From Verrucosispora sioxanthis (GTDB taxonomy: Bacteria; Actinomycetota; Actinomycetes; Mycobacteriales; Micromonosporaceae): 64,000 nt of DNA. Shown here piece by piece: positions 16,708 through 26,021 of this stretch; position 1 is the stretch's first letter, and each line of letters starts with the position of its first letter. The notes under the pieces were generated by a model. That model was given only the letters and a program-made list of their open reading frames with translations. It searched no databases and was not told the origin of the DNA. The position numbers were made by a program, and so were the translations under genes. The DNA lies in assembly GCF_010560025.1 (NCBI RefSeq), contig NZ_SAIY01000005.1:372001-436000 (forward strand), given 5' to 3'.

Positions 16708-18065
16708 ATGCGCCGCCTGGCCCGCCTCGCCGCCCATACGCCGCCGGACCGGGAGCGCTACCTCGACCTGCTCCGCGCGGTGGCGATCATCCTGGTGGTC
16801 CTCGGCCACTGGGCGATATCCGCGGTCGAGTACGACGAGAGCGGCCGACCCGACGGGCACTCGGCCCTGACCACGATGCCCTGGGCCTATCCGCTGACCT
16901 GGGCGGTCCAGGTCATGCCGGTGTTCTTCCTGGTCGGCGGGTACGCCAACGCCGCCTCGCTGGCCGCCCACCGCAGCCGTGGCGGCGACGCGATCGGATG
17001 GCTGTCGGCTGCAGCGCCTGCCTGCTGCGCCCGACCAGCGCCCTGGTCCTGGTGCTCGCCGGTGGCGCGCTGGTCGCCCGGCTCGGCGGCGCCCAGCCGA
17101 CGAGGGGTCCGCTCCGGTCGTCTGGTTCGCCACCATCCCGCTGTGGTTCCTCGCCGCCTACCTGGCCGTGGTGCCGCTGACCCTGGTCATACGCGCTGCA
17201 CCGCCGCCTCGGACTGCTGGTGCCGCTGGCGTTGGTGCTGCTGGTCGCCGCCGGGGACGCCGGCCGGGCCTGTACGGGCCGGCTTGGCCCTGCCCGGCTA
17301 CCTGTTCGGCTGGCTCGTCCACCAGCTGGATTCGCCTGGTACGACGCCCGCCAGGGACACTGCCGCCCGGGCGGCCCACGCTCCCGCTGCCTGCCGATGT
17401 CCCGCCGGGCCGCGGTTGCCATGCTCCTCGGCGGTCTCGGCGTGGCGATCCTGCTCACCGGCCCTGGCCCGTACCCGATCAGCATGATCAACCTGCCCGG
17501 TCAGCGGTTGGCCAACGCCGCCCCGCCCAGCGTGGCGCTGCTCGCGGTCGCCACCGCCCAACTCGGGCTGATCCTGCTGCTGCGGCAGCGGACGGAACGG
17601 TGGCTGCACCGCGACCGCCCGTGGCAGGCGGTGATCGCGGTCAACTCGGTCGTGCTGACGGTCTTCCTGTGGCACCTGAGCGCGGCCGTGCTGCTCGTCG
17701 GCGCGCTGCACGGGCTCGGCCTGCTCCCCACCCCGGAAGCCGGCACGGCGGCCTGGCTGGCCTGGCGGCTGCCGTGGGTGCTGATGCTGGCGGTGGTGCT
17801 GGCCGTCCTGGTCGCCATCTTCGGTCCGATCGAGGCGTCAACGGGTCGTCCCCGGCACCTGCGGGCGCCGGCGAGGTGGGCGGGCGCCCGCGCCGCTCTC
17901 ACCGTCGCCGCATTCGCCGCCGTCGTCTACGCCCTGGCGGCCAACGGCGCGGCGGCCAAGACCGCGCCGGAGCCGCTCGGGTGGCCGGTGGAGGCGCTGG
18001 TGGCCTACCTGGCCGGCGCGGGCACGCTGCGCCTGCTCAGGTCCGGGTGGGGCAGCCGAGATTGA
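16708..18065 (+). pseudogene. Acyltransferase-3-like membrane protein, broken by at least five frameshifts
   Basis: Joined fragments give one polytopic acyltransferase of about 430 residues. RERYLDLLRAVAIILVVLGHWA carries the family arginine and histidine signature at the N-terminus. MPVFFLVGGYANAASLAAHR follows, then in changing frames LLRPTSALVLVLAGGALVARL, WFATIPLWFLAAYLAVVPLT, LGLLVPLALVLLVAAGD and GYLFGWLVHQL; from about 17420 a single frame continues to the stop at 18065. The shifts cluster between about 17000 and 17350. The rest is undamaged, with no in-frame stops in the expected frames. The gene is dead or this stretch is badly sequenced. It may have O-acylated a cell-surface glycan. 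Confidence 0.8.
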
Positions 18066-18314
18066 CCCCCGCCGTGGCGCGGGTCCAGCCAGCGGCTGGT
18101 GACCACCTTGCCCCGGATACGCACTGCTCGCATCCAGCGCCGGAGGCAGCTGCAATTACTGTCGGCTTTCCGACCCATTTCTCGCCAGGCCGCCTCATCA
18201 GGGGTTGACTACCGCACACCGAACTGTTCGTAGCACTCACAGATCTCGATCATCACGCGTTACTGGCTACTCATACGATCGACACAGATTACCGCCCTAC
18301 GGGAATCTCGAACG

Positions 18315-19163
18315 ATGCCGAATGCGCTCTTCGCTAGCCCGGAACGGGTCGCAGCAATCCTGGCGTCGCAACACTATCTGACAGACCCCGGCCTCGCGGC
18401 AGCGGTCTATCTCGCCGATCAGCTTGCCATGCCGTTGTTTCTGGAAGGCGCTCCCGGAGTGGGAAAGACGATGCTGGCGCAGAAAGTCAGCGAGGTTCTG
18501 GGTGCGCACCTGATCCGGCTACAGTGCTATGCCGGCATCGATCGCTCGCAGGCTCTATACGAGTGGGACTTCGCTCGACAACTGCTGCACGTGCGCGCCG
18601 GGCATGACGGCCGTTCGATCTACCACCGCGACTTCCTGATCGCACGGCCGATTCTGCGCGCGGTCGAAGAGCGACCGTCCGTGCTGCTCATTGACGAGAT
18701 CGACCGGGCGGACGACGAGTTCGAGGCATTCCTGCTTGAGGTCTTGGAGGGCAAGACGCTGAGCATTCCTGATTACGGGACGATCCAGATCGACGAGCCG
18801 CCCTTCGTGGTACTCACCTCGAACGGCACCCGGGAGGTGCACGGCGCCCTCAAGCGGCGGTGTCTCTACCACTGGATAGACCACCCCGATGAACAGCGCG
18901 AGGCAGAGATAATTCGACGCAACGTTCCAGAGGTGGCCGGAACTCCGCTCGCTGAGCAGATAGCGGTGGCGATGAACCGGTTGCGGACGTTGCCGCTGGT
19001 CCGACCACCCGGTGTGGCGGAGTCGATCGGTTTCGCTCGCGCTGCGGTAAGCCTCGGACGGCAGACCGTGGCAGACGCGGCAGACGAGGCGCTCGGCGTC
19101 CTTGTCAAACACCACGAAGACCAGGAGACCGTACGCGGCATCCTCAAGTCAGGCCGGACATGA
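18315..19163 (+). CDS. MoxR-type AAA+ ATPase
   Basis: A protein of 282 residues with Walker A GAPGVGKT (about residues 45-52), Walker B VLLIDEIDRAD (about 123-133) and sensor 1 VVLTSNGTREV, as in MoxR/YehL-type AAA+ proteins. These assemble as hexamers and remodel partners, usually through a vWA protein. Its stop overlaps the vWA gene start by 4 bp (ATGA), which supports a MoxR-vWA chaperone pair, and the CHAT protease gene follows. In the conflict systems described by Aravind and colleagues such pairs are thought to license an effector. The codon choice here is slightly less GC-rich than in flanking genes. Confidence 0.9.
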   Translation: MPNALFASPERVAAILASQHYLTDPGLAAAVYLADQLAMPLFLEGAPGVGKTMLAQKVSEVLGAHLIRLQCYAGIDRSQALYEWDFARQLLHVRAGHDGRSIYHRDFLIARPILRAVEERPSVLLIDEIDRADDEFEAFLLEVLEGKTLSIPDYGTIQIDEPPFVVLTSNGTREVHGALKRRCLYHWIDHPDEQREAEIIRRNVPEVAGTPLAEQIAVAMNRLRTLPLVRPPGVAESIGFARAAVSLGRQTVADAADEALGVLVKHHEDQETVRGILKSGRT

Positions 19164-20377
19164 GGATCCGCGACGACGCGGTTGGCGAGCTGGTCGGCTT
19201 CGCCCGCCGGCTACGCGCGGACGGCCTCGCCGTCGACCTCGGGCGGGTAGCCGCCACGCTGCGGGCGCTGGCCTCGTACGGCGTTCTCGGCAGCGATGAC
19301 CTTTACTGGTCCACCCGACTGACCCTGTGCTCTCGGCGTGAGGACGTACCGACGTTCGACACGGCGTACCGGGCCTGGTTCGGTCTGACACCGCCCACCG
19401 TCGGCGTCGCACCGCTACGGCGCGACGCCGACCGAGCCGGTGCATCAGCAGTTGACACCGTAGCGGCCGATGATGCCGCAGATTCACCGATGCCAGGCAG
19501 CGCCGGCTTCGTCGAGCAGTTGCGGATGCCGCCACGCTTGTCGTTGAGCCCCACCGACATCGCCGAGACGTCCGGCTTCATCGCCGACTTGACCAGGGCG
19601 TACTCCCAGCGTAGAACGAGCCGACGGGTACCCGGTGGCCGCGGGTCGCTCGACGTCCCGAGAGTCGCCCGGACAATGATGCGCCACGGCTGCGAGCCGC
19701 TTCGTCTCTCCTACCGGCGCCCCGCGCGCCAGCGTCGTCGTCTGGTGCTGCTGATCGACGTCAGCAAGTCGATGGAGGATCACCGCAGTCTCCTACTGCG
19801 GTTCGCCTACGCGGCCGTGACCGCCGCGCCGGCCACGACCGAGGTCTTCACGGTAGGCACCCGACTCGACCGGATCACCGCCCTGCTGCGACGGCCTGAT
19901 CCGCAGGCGGCTATGGACGCGCTGGCCGATCGACGCGCCGACTGGGACGCCGGAACCAGACTCGGCGCTGCGGTCACCACGTTCACCCAGACGTGGGGCG
20001 AACACCGGATGGTACGCGCGGCAAACCTCGTCCTCTTCTCCGACGGCTGGGAGCCGGCCGGGCCTGCCCCACTGGTGGCACAGATCGCGCGGCTGGCCCG
20101 ATTGGCCCACCGCGTGATCTGGGCCTGCCCGGACACCGCCGAGCCGAACTTCACCCCCGTGGCGCCGGCCCTGGTGGAAAGCCTTCGCTACGTGCACCTG
20201 GTAGCCGCCCACGACCCTGCTGCGTTGCGCACACTTACCGCATTACTGGCCTGTACCACATGTGGACCGCGCTGTCCGCGCCACCGCCAGCCAGCGAACT
20301 GGAGAGTATCGCCCCATGACCGTGACATCCCGTTCGCTCGCCCGCGACACGATGCTGGCCCTGGCGCAGCACGCTGA
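19160..20377 (+). CDS. vWA (von Willebrand factor A) domain protein, CoxE-like
   Basis: The protein has up to 405 residues. The N-terminal half is helical and CoxE-like, and the C-terminal half is a vWA domain with the MIDAS motif DVSKS near residue 199 (LVLLIDVSKSMEDHRSLL) and further metal-ligating segments RLGAAVTTF and NLVLFSDGWEP. It probably acts as the adaptor of the upstream MoxR ATPase, coupled by ATGA. The reading frame runs 62 bp into the CHAT gene. The last 30 or so residues, after ALLACTTCGPRC, look unstructured, so the overlap may reflect a worn 3' end. Confidence 0.85.
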   Translation: MRIRDDAVGELVGFARRLRADGLAVDLGRVAATLRALASYGVLGSDDLYWSTRLTLCSRREDVPTFDTAYRAWFGLTPPTVGVAPLRRDADRAGASAVDTVAADDAADSPMPGSAGFVEQLRMPPRLSLSPTDIAETSGFIADLTRAYSQRRTSRRVPGGRGSLDVPRVARTMMRHGCEPLRLSYRRPARQRRRLVLLIDVSKSMEDHRSLLLRFAYAAVTAAPATTEVFTVGTRLDRITALLRRPDPQAAMDALADRRADWDAGTRLGAAVTTFTQTWGEHRMVRAANLVLFSDGWEPAGPAPLVAQIARLARLAHRVIWACPDTAEPNFTPVAPALVESLRYVHLVAAHDPAALRTLTALLACTTCGPRCPRHRQPANWRVSPHDRDIPFARPRHDAGPGAAR

Positions 20378-22610
20378 GGACGCGATGGTCGCGTTCCGCA
20401 ACCGGGACAAGTTGGCGGTGGCGGTCGGCAGCGAGCGGGCCATGTTCCAACACGCTGTCCAGGCCTACCTGAAACAGGCCGCCAGCGGTTCAGACGAGAC
20501 ACGTGCCGACCTGGACTGGTCCAACCGCAGCATCGCACTGCGCAATGCCGCCGACATCCTGGGCTTCTGTGCCTTCATGGGCACCGAGTTACCCGACCAG
20601 CACGACGTCGAGGAGCTGTATCGGGCGGCGCTCGCGCAACTGCGGCCGCTCGGCACGGGAAAACCGGCGCTCGACCGGCTCTCCGAGGTCACCACCACCT
20701 ATCGGTTGGTGAGGAGTTTGCGGGTGGGGGGCCGACACACCGAGGCGCTCCGCGAGGCACGCCTTGATCCGCCGTTCTACAAGGCCAGTGGTGCCGAGCC
20801 ACGGATCGCGGATGTCCAGTTCGAGACCGGTGCCTGCCTGTTGGCGATGGGTCGGCCCCGCCAGGTGTTCAAGGCCCTCGGCGAGTCAGGAGAGACCTAC
20901 TGGGAGGCCACCGAGGCCGCCGCATACTCCACCCGACATCGGTACGGGTTCGTCCTCGCGCTCGCCGAGCAGTCCGTCGGCGAATGGGACCGCGCCATCC
21001 AGCGGATGGAGGTGGCACTGGAACATCTGGTCCGCCACCGCGTTCCCGACACTCGTCACCTCACGTACGAGTTGTCGTTGACCCTGACACTCGCCGAGAC
21101 GCTGGCCGCCGCGTTCTCCCGGTCGGAACGGGCGGTCACCCTCGCCCAGCAGGCGCTCGACGTCGCCGAACAGATTCGTGAGCGATGGGGGGTGATCGCC
21201 CGTGCCCGGACGCCCCTGTCGCGTGCCATCCGGCGGGTCTATGGGGATCTCGCCCTGTTGGCGGCACAGCTGCGCGACAGCACCATGGCCGCCCAGCTCG
21301 GTCTGCGGGTCTGCCTCTCGGCCAAGCAGACCGGATTCGCCAGCCACCTGCGCGCCGCCGAGCCACTGTTGCCGCCCCGGATCCGTGGTCTGGTCACCCA
21401 GGCACTGGCCGCCGAACGCCTCACGGTGGCACCGGAGAGCAGCCAGGACGTGTTGCGCGACCACCGTCAGCAGCAGGACCGTACGCTCGCGGTGTTGCGT
21501 GACACGATTCAGCGAAGAATCAACCCGATGTTGGCCGACATGATCGTGCCGACCGCCACGGACGTCAGCGACCTGCTGCGGGCCCTCGGTGCTCGACACG
21601 CGCTGGACCTCGCCGGGCTGCCGGACAGCCTGGCCGAGGGGACCAACTGGTTCCGAACGCTTATCACTCCCACCGGCGATGTGCTGTTCGACAACTTCGT
21701 TCCTGGCGATCACTTCGACGCGTACTTCGCCGGGAGGGGAGGGCAGCAGCCATTCAAGGACCGTCTTCACCACGACGACGCCCAGCCGAACTGGCACGCC
21801 CTGGCGGTCGAGATCCTGCCCGACGAACTGCTTCATCGACTGCGAGAGTCCGCCACTGAGGAGAACCCGCTGGAACTGCTGATCTCCGCACACCAGGAGC
21901 TGAGCCTCCTGCCCTGGGCCGCCCTCAAGGTCGACGAAACTGGCACTCGGCTGGTACATCGCGCCGTACTGACCCATACTCCGGCGTTGACCTGCGTGTC
22001 GAGGCCGCACCCGCCGGCCGTGTCCGGCCCGGCGCTCGTCCAACTGATCGCCGAGAACGATCTGTGGGTCGAGGGCGAACGCCAGGCATGGAACCTCCCG
22101 GTGACGGACGGTCCGATTCCGCTCAGCCGTTGTGCGCTGGACGGTGAGCCGCCGCTACCCACGACCCGTACCCGGCTCAGCGACGAGCTGTTGGACCCCG
22201 AGGAGGGATGGCGATTCGTGCACATCGCCGCCCATGGCGACGGCACCGGTCTTGATCAGTACCTCGCCCTGCCGGCTGAGGCCGGTGGGCAGCTCTCGGC
22301 CGCGCAGGCGCTCGCGCTGCGCTGGCCGGAGTCGACGCTCATGGCCTCCTGCCACATCGGGCGTGTGGTAAATGTGGCAGAGGCCGAGCCGGTGGGATTC
22401 GTGATGGCGGTGCTCACCGGCGGCAGCCAGTGCGTCGTGGCAGCGATCGACAAGGTGCCGGACGTGCCTGCGGGACGGATGTCCCGGCATCTGGTCCAGA
22501 TCATCCGTGGCGGCGGGGTACGGTTGGACCACGCACTGCGAAGGGCCCAACTGAACCGTGCCCGCGAGCACGAACTGTCCTGGGCCCTCTTCAACGCCTA
22601 CGTCAGATAG
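20316..22610 (+). CDS. TPR-CHAT caspase-like protease (conflict-system effector)
   Basis: This 764-residue protein has about 450 residues of TPR-like helical repeats followed by a C-terminal CHAT (caspase HetF-associated with TPRs) domain. The catalytic dyad is visible: His in HIAAHGDG at about residue 639 and Cys in MASCHIG at about 679, the equivalent of LSACxTG. CHAT proteases are effectors of bacterial conflict systems and cut proteins when released. It is the third gene of the MoxR-vWA operon and faces an operon encoding CATRA proteins, whose name (caspase and TPR-repeat associated) refers to this partnership. I start at ATG 20316, after GGAG. Its 3' end overlaps the convergent gene by 8 bp. 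Confidence 0.85.
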   Translation: MTVTSRSLARDTMLALAQHAEDAMVAFRNRDKLAVAVGSERAMFQHAVQAYLKQAASGSDETRADLDWSNRSIALRNAADILGFCAFMGTELPDQHDVEELYRAALAQLRPLGTGKPALDRLSEVTTTYRLVRSLRVGGRHTEALREARLDPPFYKASGAEPRIADVQFETGACLLAMGRPRQVFKALGESGETYWEATEAAAYSTRHRYGFVLALAEQSVGEWDRAIQRMEVALEHLVRHRVPDTRHLTYELSLTLTLAETLAAAFSRSERAVTLAQQALDVAEQIRERWGVIARARTPLSRAIRRVYGDLALLAAQLRDSTMAAQLGLRVCLSAKQTGFASHLRAAEPLLPPRIRGLVTQALAAERLTVAPESSQDVLRDHRQQQDRTLAVLRDTIQRRINPMLADMIVPTATDVSDLLRALGARHALDLAGLPDSLAEGTNWFRTLITPTGDVLFDNFVPGDHFDAYFAGRGGQQPFKDRLHHDDAQPNWHALAVEILPDELLHRLRESATEENPLELLISAHQELSLLPWAALKVDETGTRLVHRAVLTHTPALTCVSRPHPPAVSGPALVQLIAENDLWVEGERQAWNLPVTDGPIPLSRCALDGEPPLPTTRTRLSDELLDPEEGWRFVHIAAHGDGTGLDQYLALPAEAGGQLSAAQALALRWPESTLMASCHIGRVVNVAEAEPVGFVMAVLTGGSQCVVAAIDKVPDVPAGRMSRHLVQIIRGGGVRLDHALRRAQLNRAREHELSWALFNAYVR

Positions 22611-23964
22611 GTCGCTGCCGGGTCAGTGGAATACCAAGTACCGCGGACACCCGCTCAGCCCGTCCATTCTCGTGCGCGTACGCGTCGAGCATGTACCAAC
22701 GGGCCCGCCAGTCGCGAAAGCCGGCGCTGCCGCCCATCGCCACCCGGCAGGCCTCGACGCTGTCGATGAAGCTCGGCATGACGGCGCTACCGATACCCCG
22801 GTGCACGCTCCGCTGCTTGCGACGACCACGGGCATCGGTCACCCGCTCGGTCATCCAGGCACACATCGCCTCGACCGCCTCGTCGTCGAGCAGCTCGTGA
22901 GCGAGAAAGGGCGCGAACGTCCACGAGCTGGGCAGCCGCAGACCGGGCATGAGCAGCGCCGCGCTGAGTCGGGTCTGGACGATCGCGAGCTTGAGGGTGT
23001 CCCGAGGCTCGATCCGTTCGCCCTTGGAGTTGACGATCGGACGCTCGACGTAGTCGTAGGCATTTTTGAAGCGCTCACACAACCGGCGGCGGGTGTCGTC
23101 CCAGCTCTCGTCGTTTCCGAGCGGCAGCCGACCGAGTTCGTCCATGTTCGCGGAAAGCGCCAGCATCAGCAGCACCGCACGGGCCGTCATGATGCCCGGA
23201 TTGATGAAACTGGTGGGTAGCGCGAGGCGGGTCTCGGACACCTCGTCGGCGAATCCAGGCCCGTTGGCGATCCGGTCAGCAGCGGCCAGTGCCTGCTCAC
23301 CGACGTCCACCCCGTTCGTCAGCTGGTCGAACATCCGCTGCGCGTACTCGGTCTGGTCGGCCGACCCGTACTCCTCCGCCCAGTGGCCGATCACCCGCTC
23401 GGCTACTCGACAAGCCGTACCTGCCTCGGCGAGGTTGAGTTGCAGCAGGATCTCGTCCAGTGCCAGCGAAAACTCAGTCCGGTCCACGGCATCGGGTGAG
23501 CGACGGGGGTACGTCATGTACTCGCCGTGCCGGTTACGGGCTTGCTGGTGCTCCATCTGCGCCCGCAGGTAACCATCTTCGGTATCACGCTTGGACTCCG
23601 CCAACGCCTGGGCGCGCAGGGCACCGAGGGCCCTGGAAGCATGTTCCGGCCAGGGCAGCATCAGCGCCGCGTTCTTGGTCCTGGCGATGAGCTCGTACCT
23701 TGCCTTGATCGCGGCCAGCACCTCGGCGTCGTCCTCTCGACGGCCGTCGCTGATCTGGGTGAGAGCGCTCCAGGTCGCCTCGTAGATCAACCAGCCCATC
23801 AGCGGCAGTCGCGCCGCGAGATGGCGAGGAGGCAGTTGCGTCCGTTCCTCCCGTCCATACTCCTCGACGTCGGCTTCGATGCTCCTCACCAGGTCGTCGT
23901 CACAATCGATCTCGCCCGCGCGCAGGGCGTGACACAGTGTCCGCAGCCGCTCAGCGCTCATCAT
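22603..23964 (-). CDS. Unrecognised helical protein at the end of the CATRA operon
   Basis: I do not recognise a family. The protein has about 453 residues and looks all-helical and soluble, without transmembrane segments or a clear catalytic motif. It is rich in charged helices (AERLRTLCHALRAGEIDCDDDLV, HLAARLPLMGWLIYEATW, YGSADQTEYAQRMFDQL), with a Trp- and Arg-rich end. It lies 43 bp downstream of the CATRA gene on the same strand, so it is probably the third gene of that operon and a target, adaptor or regulator of the CHAT protease. ATG 23964 is preferred to the TTG two codons earlier. Confidence 0.6.
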   Translation of the reverse strand: MMSAERLRTLCHALRAGEIDCDDDLVRSIEADVEEYGREERTQLPPRHLAARLPLMGWLIYEATWSALTQISDGRREDDAEVLAAIKARYELIARTKNAALMLPWPEHASRALGALRAQALAESKRDTEDGYLRAQMEHQQARNRHGEYMTYPRRSPDAVDRTEFSLALDEILLQLNLAEAGTACRVAERVIGHWAEEYGSADQTEYAQRMFDQLTNGVDVGEQALAAADRIANGPGFADEVSETRLALPTSFINPGIMTARAVLLMLALSANMDELGRLPLGNDESWDDTRRRLCERFKNAYDYVERPIVNSKGERIEPRDTLKLAIVQTRLSAALLMPGLRLPSSWTFAPFLAHELLDDEAVEAMCAWMTERVTDARGRRKQRSVHRGIGSAVMPSFIDSVEACRVAMGGSAGFRDWRARWYMLDAYAHENGRAERVSAVLGIPLTRQRPI

Positions 23965-24007
23965 GGTCAACAGGTCTCCACATCGATCGGACCGGGGATT
24001 GTTCGGT

Positions 24008-25492
24008 TCACCAGGATGTATGGCGCGAGCGCGTGGCTCGCCTCATCGCGATGAACCCCACCGACACGGCCGCAGCGGTGATCGCTACGGCAGTCCTGCT
24101 CAGCTGCACTGTCGCCGGATGCCCGGTGCGCCAGCGGATCAGCGCGGTCGTCGCGAGCCAGACAAGGGCGGACGCGACCGAGATGCCCGCAAGCCCGGCC
24201 CACAGCCAGCGCCATCTGGATTCAGGTCTCGATCGCAAGGCGACGGCGAGCGGGATGAGCAACGCGACACAGGCGATGGTGACCACGGAGGGCATCTTCA
24301 GCGATGCGTACATCGGGATGGAGTAGTCGAAGGTCTGCGCGGCGGCGAGCAGCAACCCGATCGCCGCGATGACCGAGGTCTGCAGCACGGAGCGGAACTC
24401 CGCGCGTTCGCCCTGCTCGCGCAGCCGTTGCTCGATCTCGGCTGTGCCGATCCGAGCCATCGGCTCGGCGTAGCTCACCGCGTCTCGAACGGTATCCGCC
24501 TCGTCCAGAATTTCTACCAGCAGCCATTTCGCGTACCGCAGATCCTGACCGACCGGGTCAGACACATGCGGGGCCACCACGTCGCCACCCACGTCAGGTG
24601 AGACCGGCTTCACCCACCCGGCTTCCAGCCAGACCCTAGCGTTGGCGGTCGCCGCCTCCACGGTGCGATGCATCGTACGCAGCACCGCCTCATGGGCGGC
24701 GACAAGCGCCACCTCGCGCCGAAGCGTCGACAGCATCGCCTCCCGCACTGCCGCCCCCCGTGGATGCTTCACCTCCGCACGCTCGAACCGTCCGGCGCGT
24801 TCGAGCAATGCCTCGGGCTGGTACACCATGCGCCGCTCGGCCAGTCGTCGTGCCTGGTGCCGCACGTTGGCCATCTCCCACAGGTAGGCGGGCAACGGAC
24901 GCAGGACGGAGTGTCCGTGCGGCCAGACCAACCGGTCGCTGTCGCACTCACGGTCGGCCGGCGCCAGGAGTACCATCACCCGCTCCAGCCGATGCGGCTC
25001 CGCGGCGCCGCCGACCTCCCAGAGATAACAGCCTTCGAAAAGGACGGTCGGCGCAGCCTGAAGCGAGCCGAGCCCGTCGGGCAGTGCCGCCGCGACAATC
25101 CCGGCAAGTCGATCTGGGTCGCCGTCGCCGTCGTACAAACCGTAGAAGAGCCGGACCCGACCGGAGTATCCGCTGTCCTGCGGCCGACCGAAGGCGTTGC
25201 GCCAGTCGCGGTCGAACTCGCGCCAGGTGCCGCTGTCGTCGTCCGCCGCAAGGCAGACGAGAAACGCTGCGACACGCGCGGTGACGTACTCAAGAGCCTC
25301 GAAGATCAGACCTGGGGTGGGTGAGGAGAACAACCTACGCGCCGACTGGCGGCTGGGGCGGGCCTCTGCCACTTCGGACAGGTTGGCGATGCCGAGTGTG
25401 CGGCATGCGGCAACAAGCGAGGCGAGTACGTCGCGATGCGGCCCAGTGTCCAGATAGTTGTACACATGCAACGCCTGACGACGCACCCTCAT
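24008..25492 (-). CDS. CATRA-system (caspase/TPR-repeat-associated) membrane protein
   Basis: A protein of 494 residues. The first 370 or so are a soluble domain (RRQALHVYNYLDTGPHRDVL, TWREFDRDWRNAFG, VFVLFYGL-like RVRLFYGLYDGDGD, ERVMVLLAPADRE, PLPAYLWEMANVRHQARRLA) that matches my memory of the CATRA domain. About four transmembrane helices follow between residues 375 and 485 (TSVIAAIGLLLAAAQTF, TIACVALLIPLAVAL, GISVASALVWLATTALI, AVAITAAAVSVGFIAM). It starts in an ATGA overlap with the small CATASP-like gene. It probably holds or senses at the membrane on behalf of the CHAT protease; that role is inference. Confidence 0.7.
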   Translation of the reverse strand: MRVRRQALHVYNYLDTGPHRDVLASLVAACRTLGIANLSEVAEARPSRQSARRLFSSPTPGLIFEALEYVTARVAAFLVCLAADDDSGTWREFDRDWRNAFGRPQDSGYSGRVRLFYGLYDGDGDPDRLAGIVAAALPDGLGSLQAAPTVLFEGCYLWEVGGAAEPHRLERVMVLLAPADRECDSDRLVWPHGHSVLRPLPAYLWEMANVRHQARRLAERRMVYQPEALLERAGRFERAEVKHPRGAAVREAMLSTLRREVALVAAHEAVLRTMHRTVEAATANARVWLEAGWVKPVSPDVGGDVVAPHVSDPVGQDLRYAKWLLVEILDEADTVRDAVSYAEPMARIGTAEIEQRLREQGERAEFRSVLQTSVIAAIGLLLAAAQTFDYSIPMYASLKMPSVVTIACVALLIPLAVALRSRPESRWRWLWAGLAGISVASALVWLATTALIRWRTGHPATVQLSRTAVAITAAAVSVGFIAMRRATRSRHTSW

Positions 25493-25845
25493 CGCTGTAG
25501 CTCGCCCGTGTCGTGCGGAATTCGCTGCCTAACGAGCCTGATCCGCCCAGTCAGGTTGTCGCTGCTCGTCCGCATCGGGGGAGGCATCGGCACCGACTCG
25601 TCCGGCGGTTTCAGCTCGGACCTTGCGCCATGCCGGAAGAACCGCAGATCGATGTGCTCTCGGGCGCTGCGCACGCCTCCGAGGTCCGCACGGTCCAGGG
25701 CTTCCCCCATGCGCTTTACCGCGTCGTCGACCGCTTCCCATTCGACGAGCGGCAGCTTGCCTTTCTTCCGGACGAACTCGAGCGTCTGTACCGCCTCGTC
25801 GAGGATCTGAACAGCTTCAACATCGCCAATGTCAGCCATCGACAT
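25489..25845 (-). CDS. CATRA-associated small protein (CATASP-like)
   Basis: A small protein of 118 residues. The N-terminal half is helical (EAVQILDEAVQTLEFVRKKG, WEAVDDAVKRMGEALDRADLGGVRSA), followed by a proline-rich stretch with PMPPPMRTSSDNLTGRI near the C-terminus, the layout of the CATRA-associated small proteins. It is translationally coupled to the CATRA membrane protein by ATGA and is the first gene of that operon. It probably regulates or bridges the CATRA protein and the CHAT effector; nothing in the sequence shows an enzymatic role. Confidence 0.65.
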   Translation of the reverse strand: MSMADIGDVEAVQILDEAVQTLEFVRKKGKLPLVEWEAVDDAVKRMGEALDRADLGGVRSAREHIDLRFFRHGARSELKPPDESVPMPPPMRTSSDNLTGRIRLVRQRIPHDTGELQR

Positions 25846-26021
25846 GGATGGTAGGCGAGGCGGCCCCGTGGGATAAGTCGGCCGTTGGAATACTTCGCCT
25901 ATCGTTAGGGCAGCCTGCCCGCGACACGGGTAGCGCCCATTATGGACGTTCGGCCGACGAGTTTAATTCGTACGCCTCACGAATGTCAGTGACGCCGCCG
26001 GATTCCCGGGGGACTTCATGA

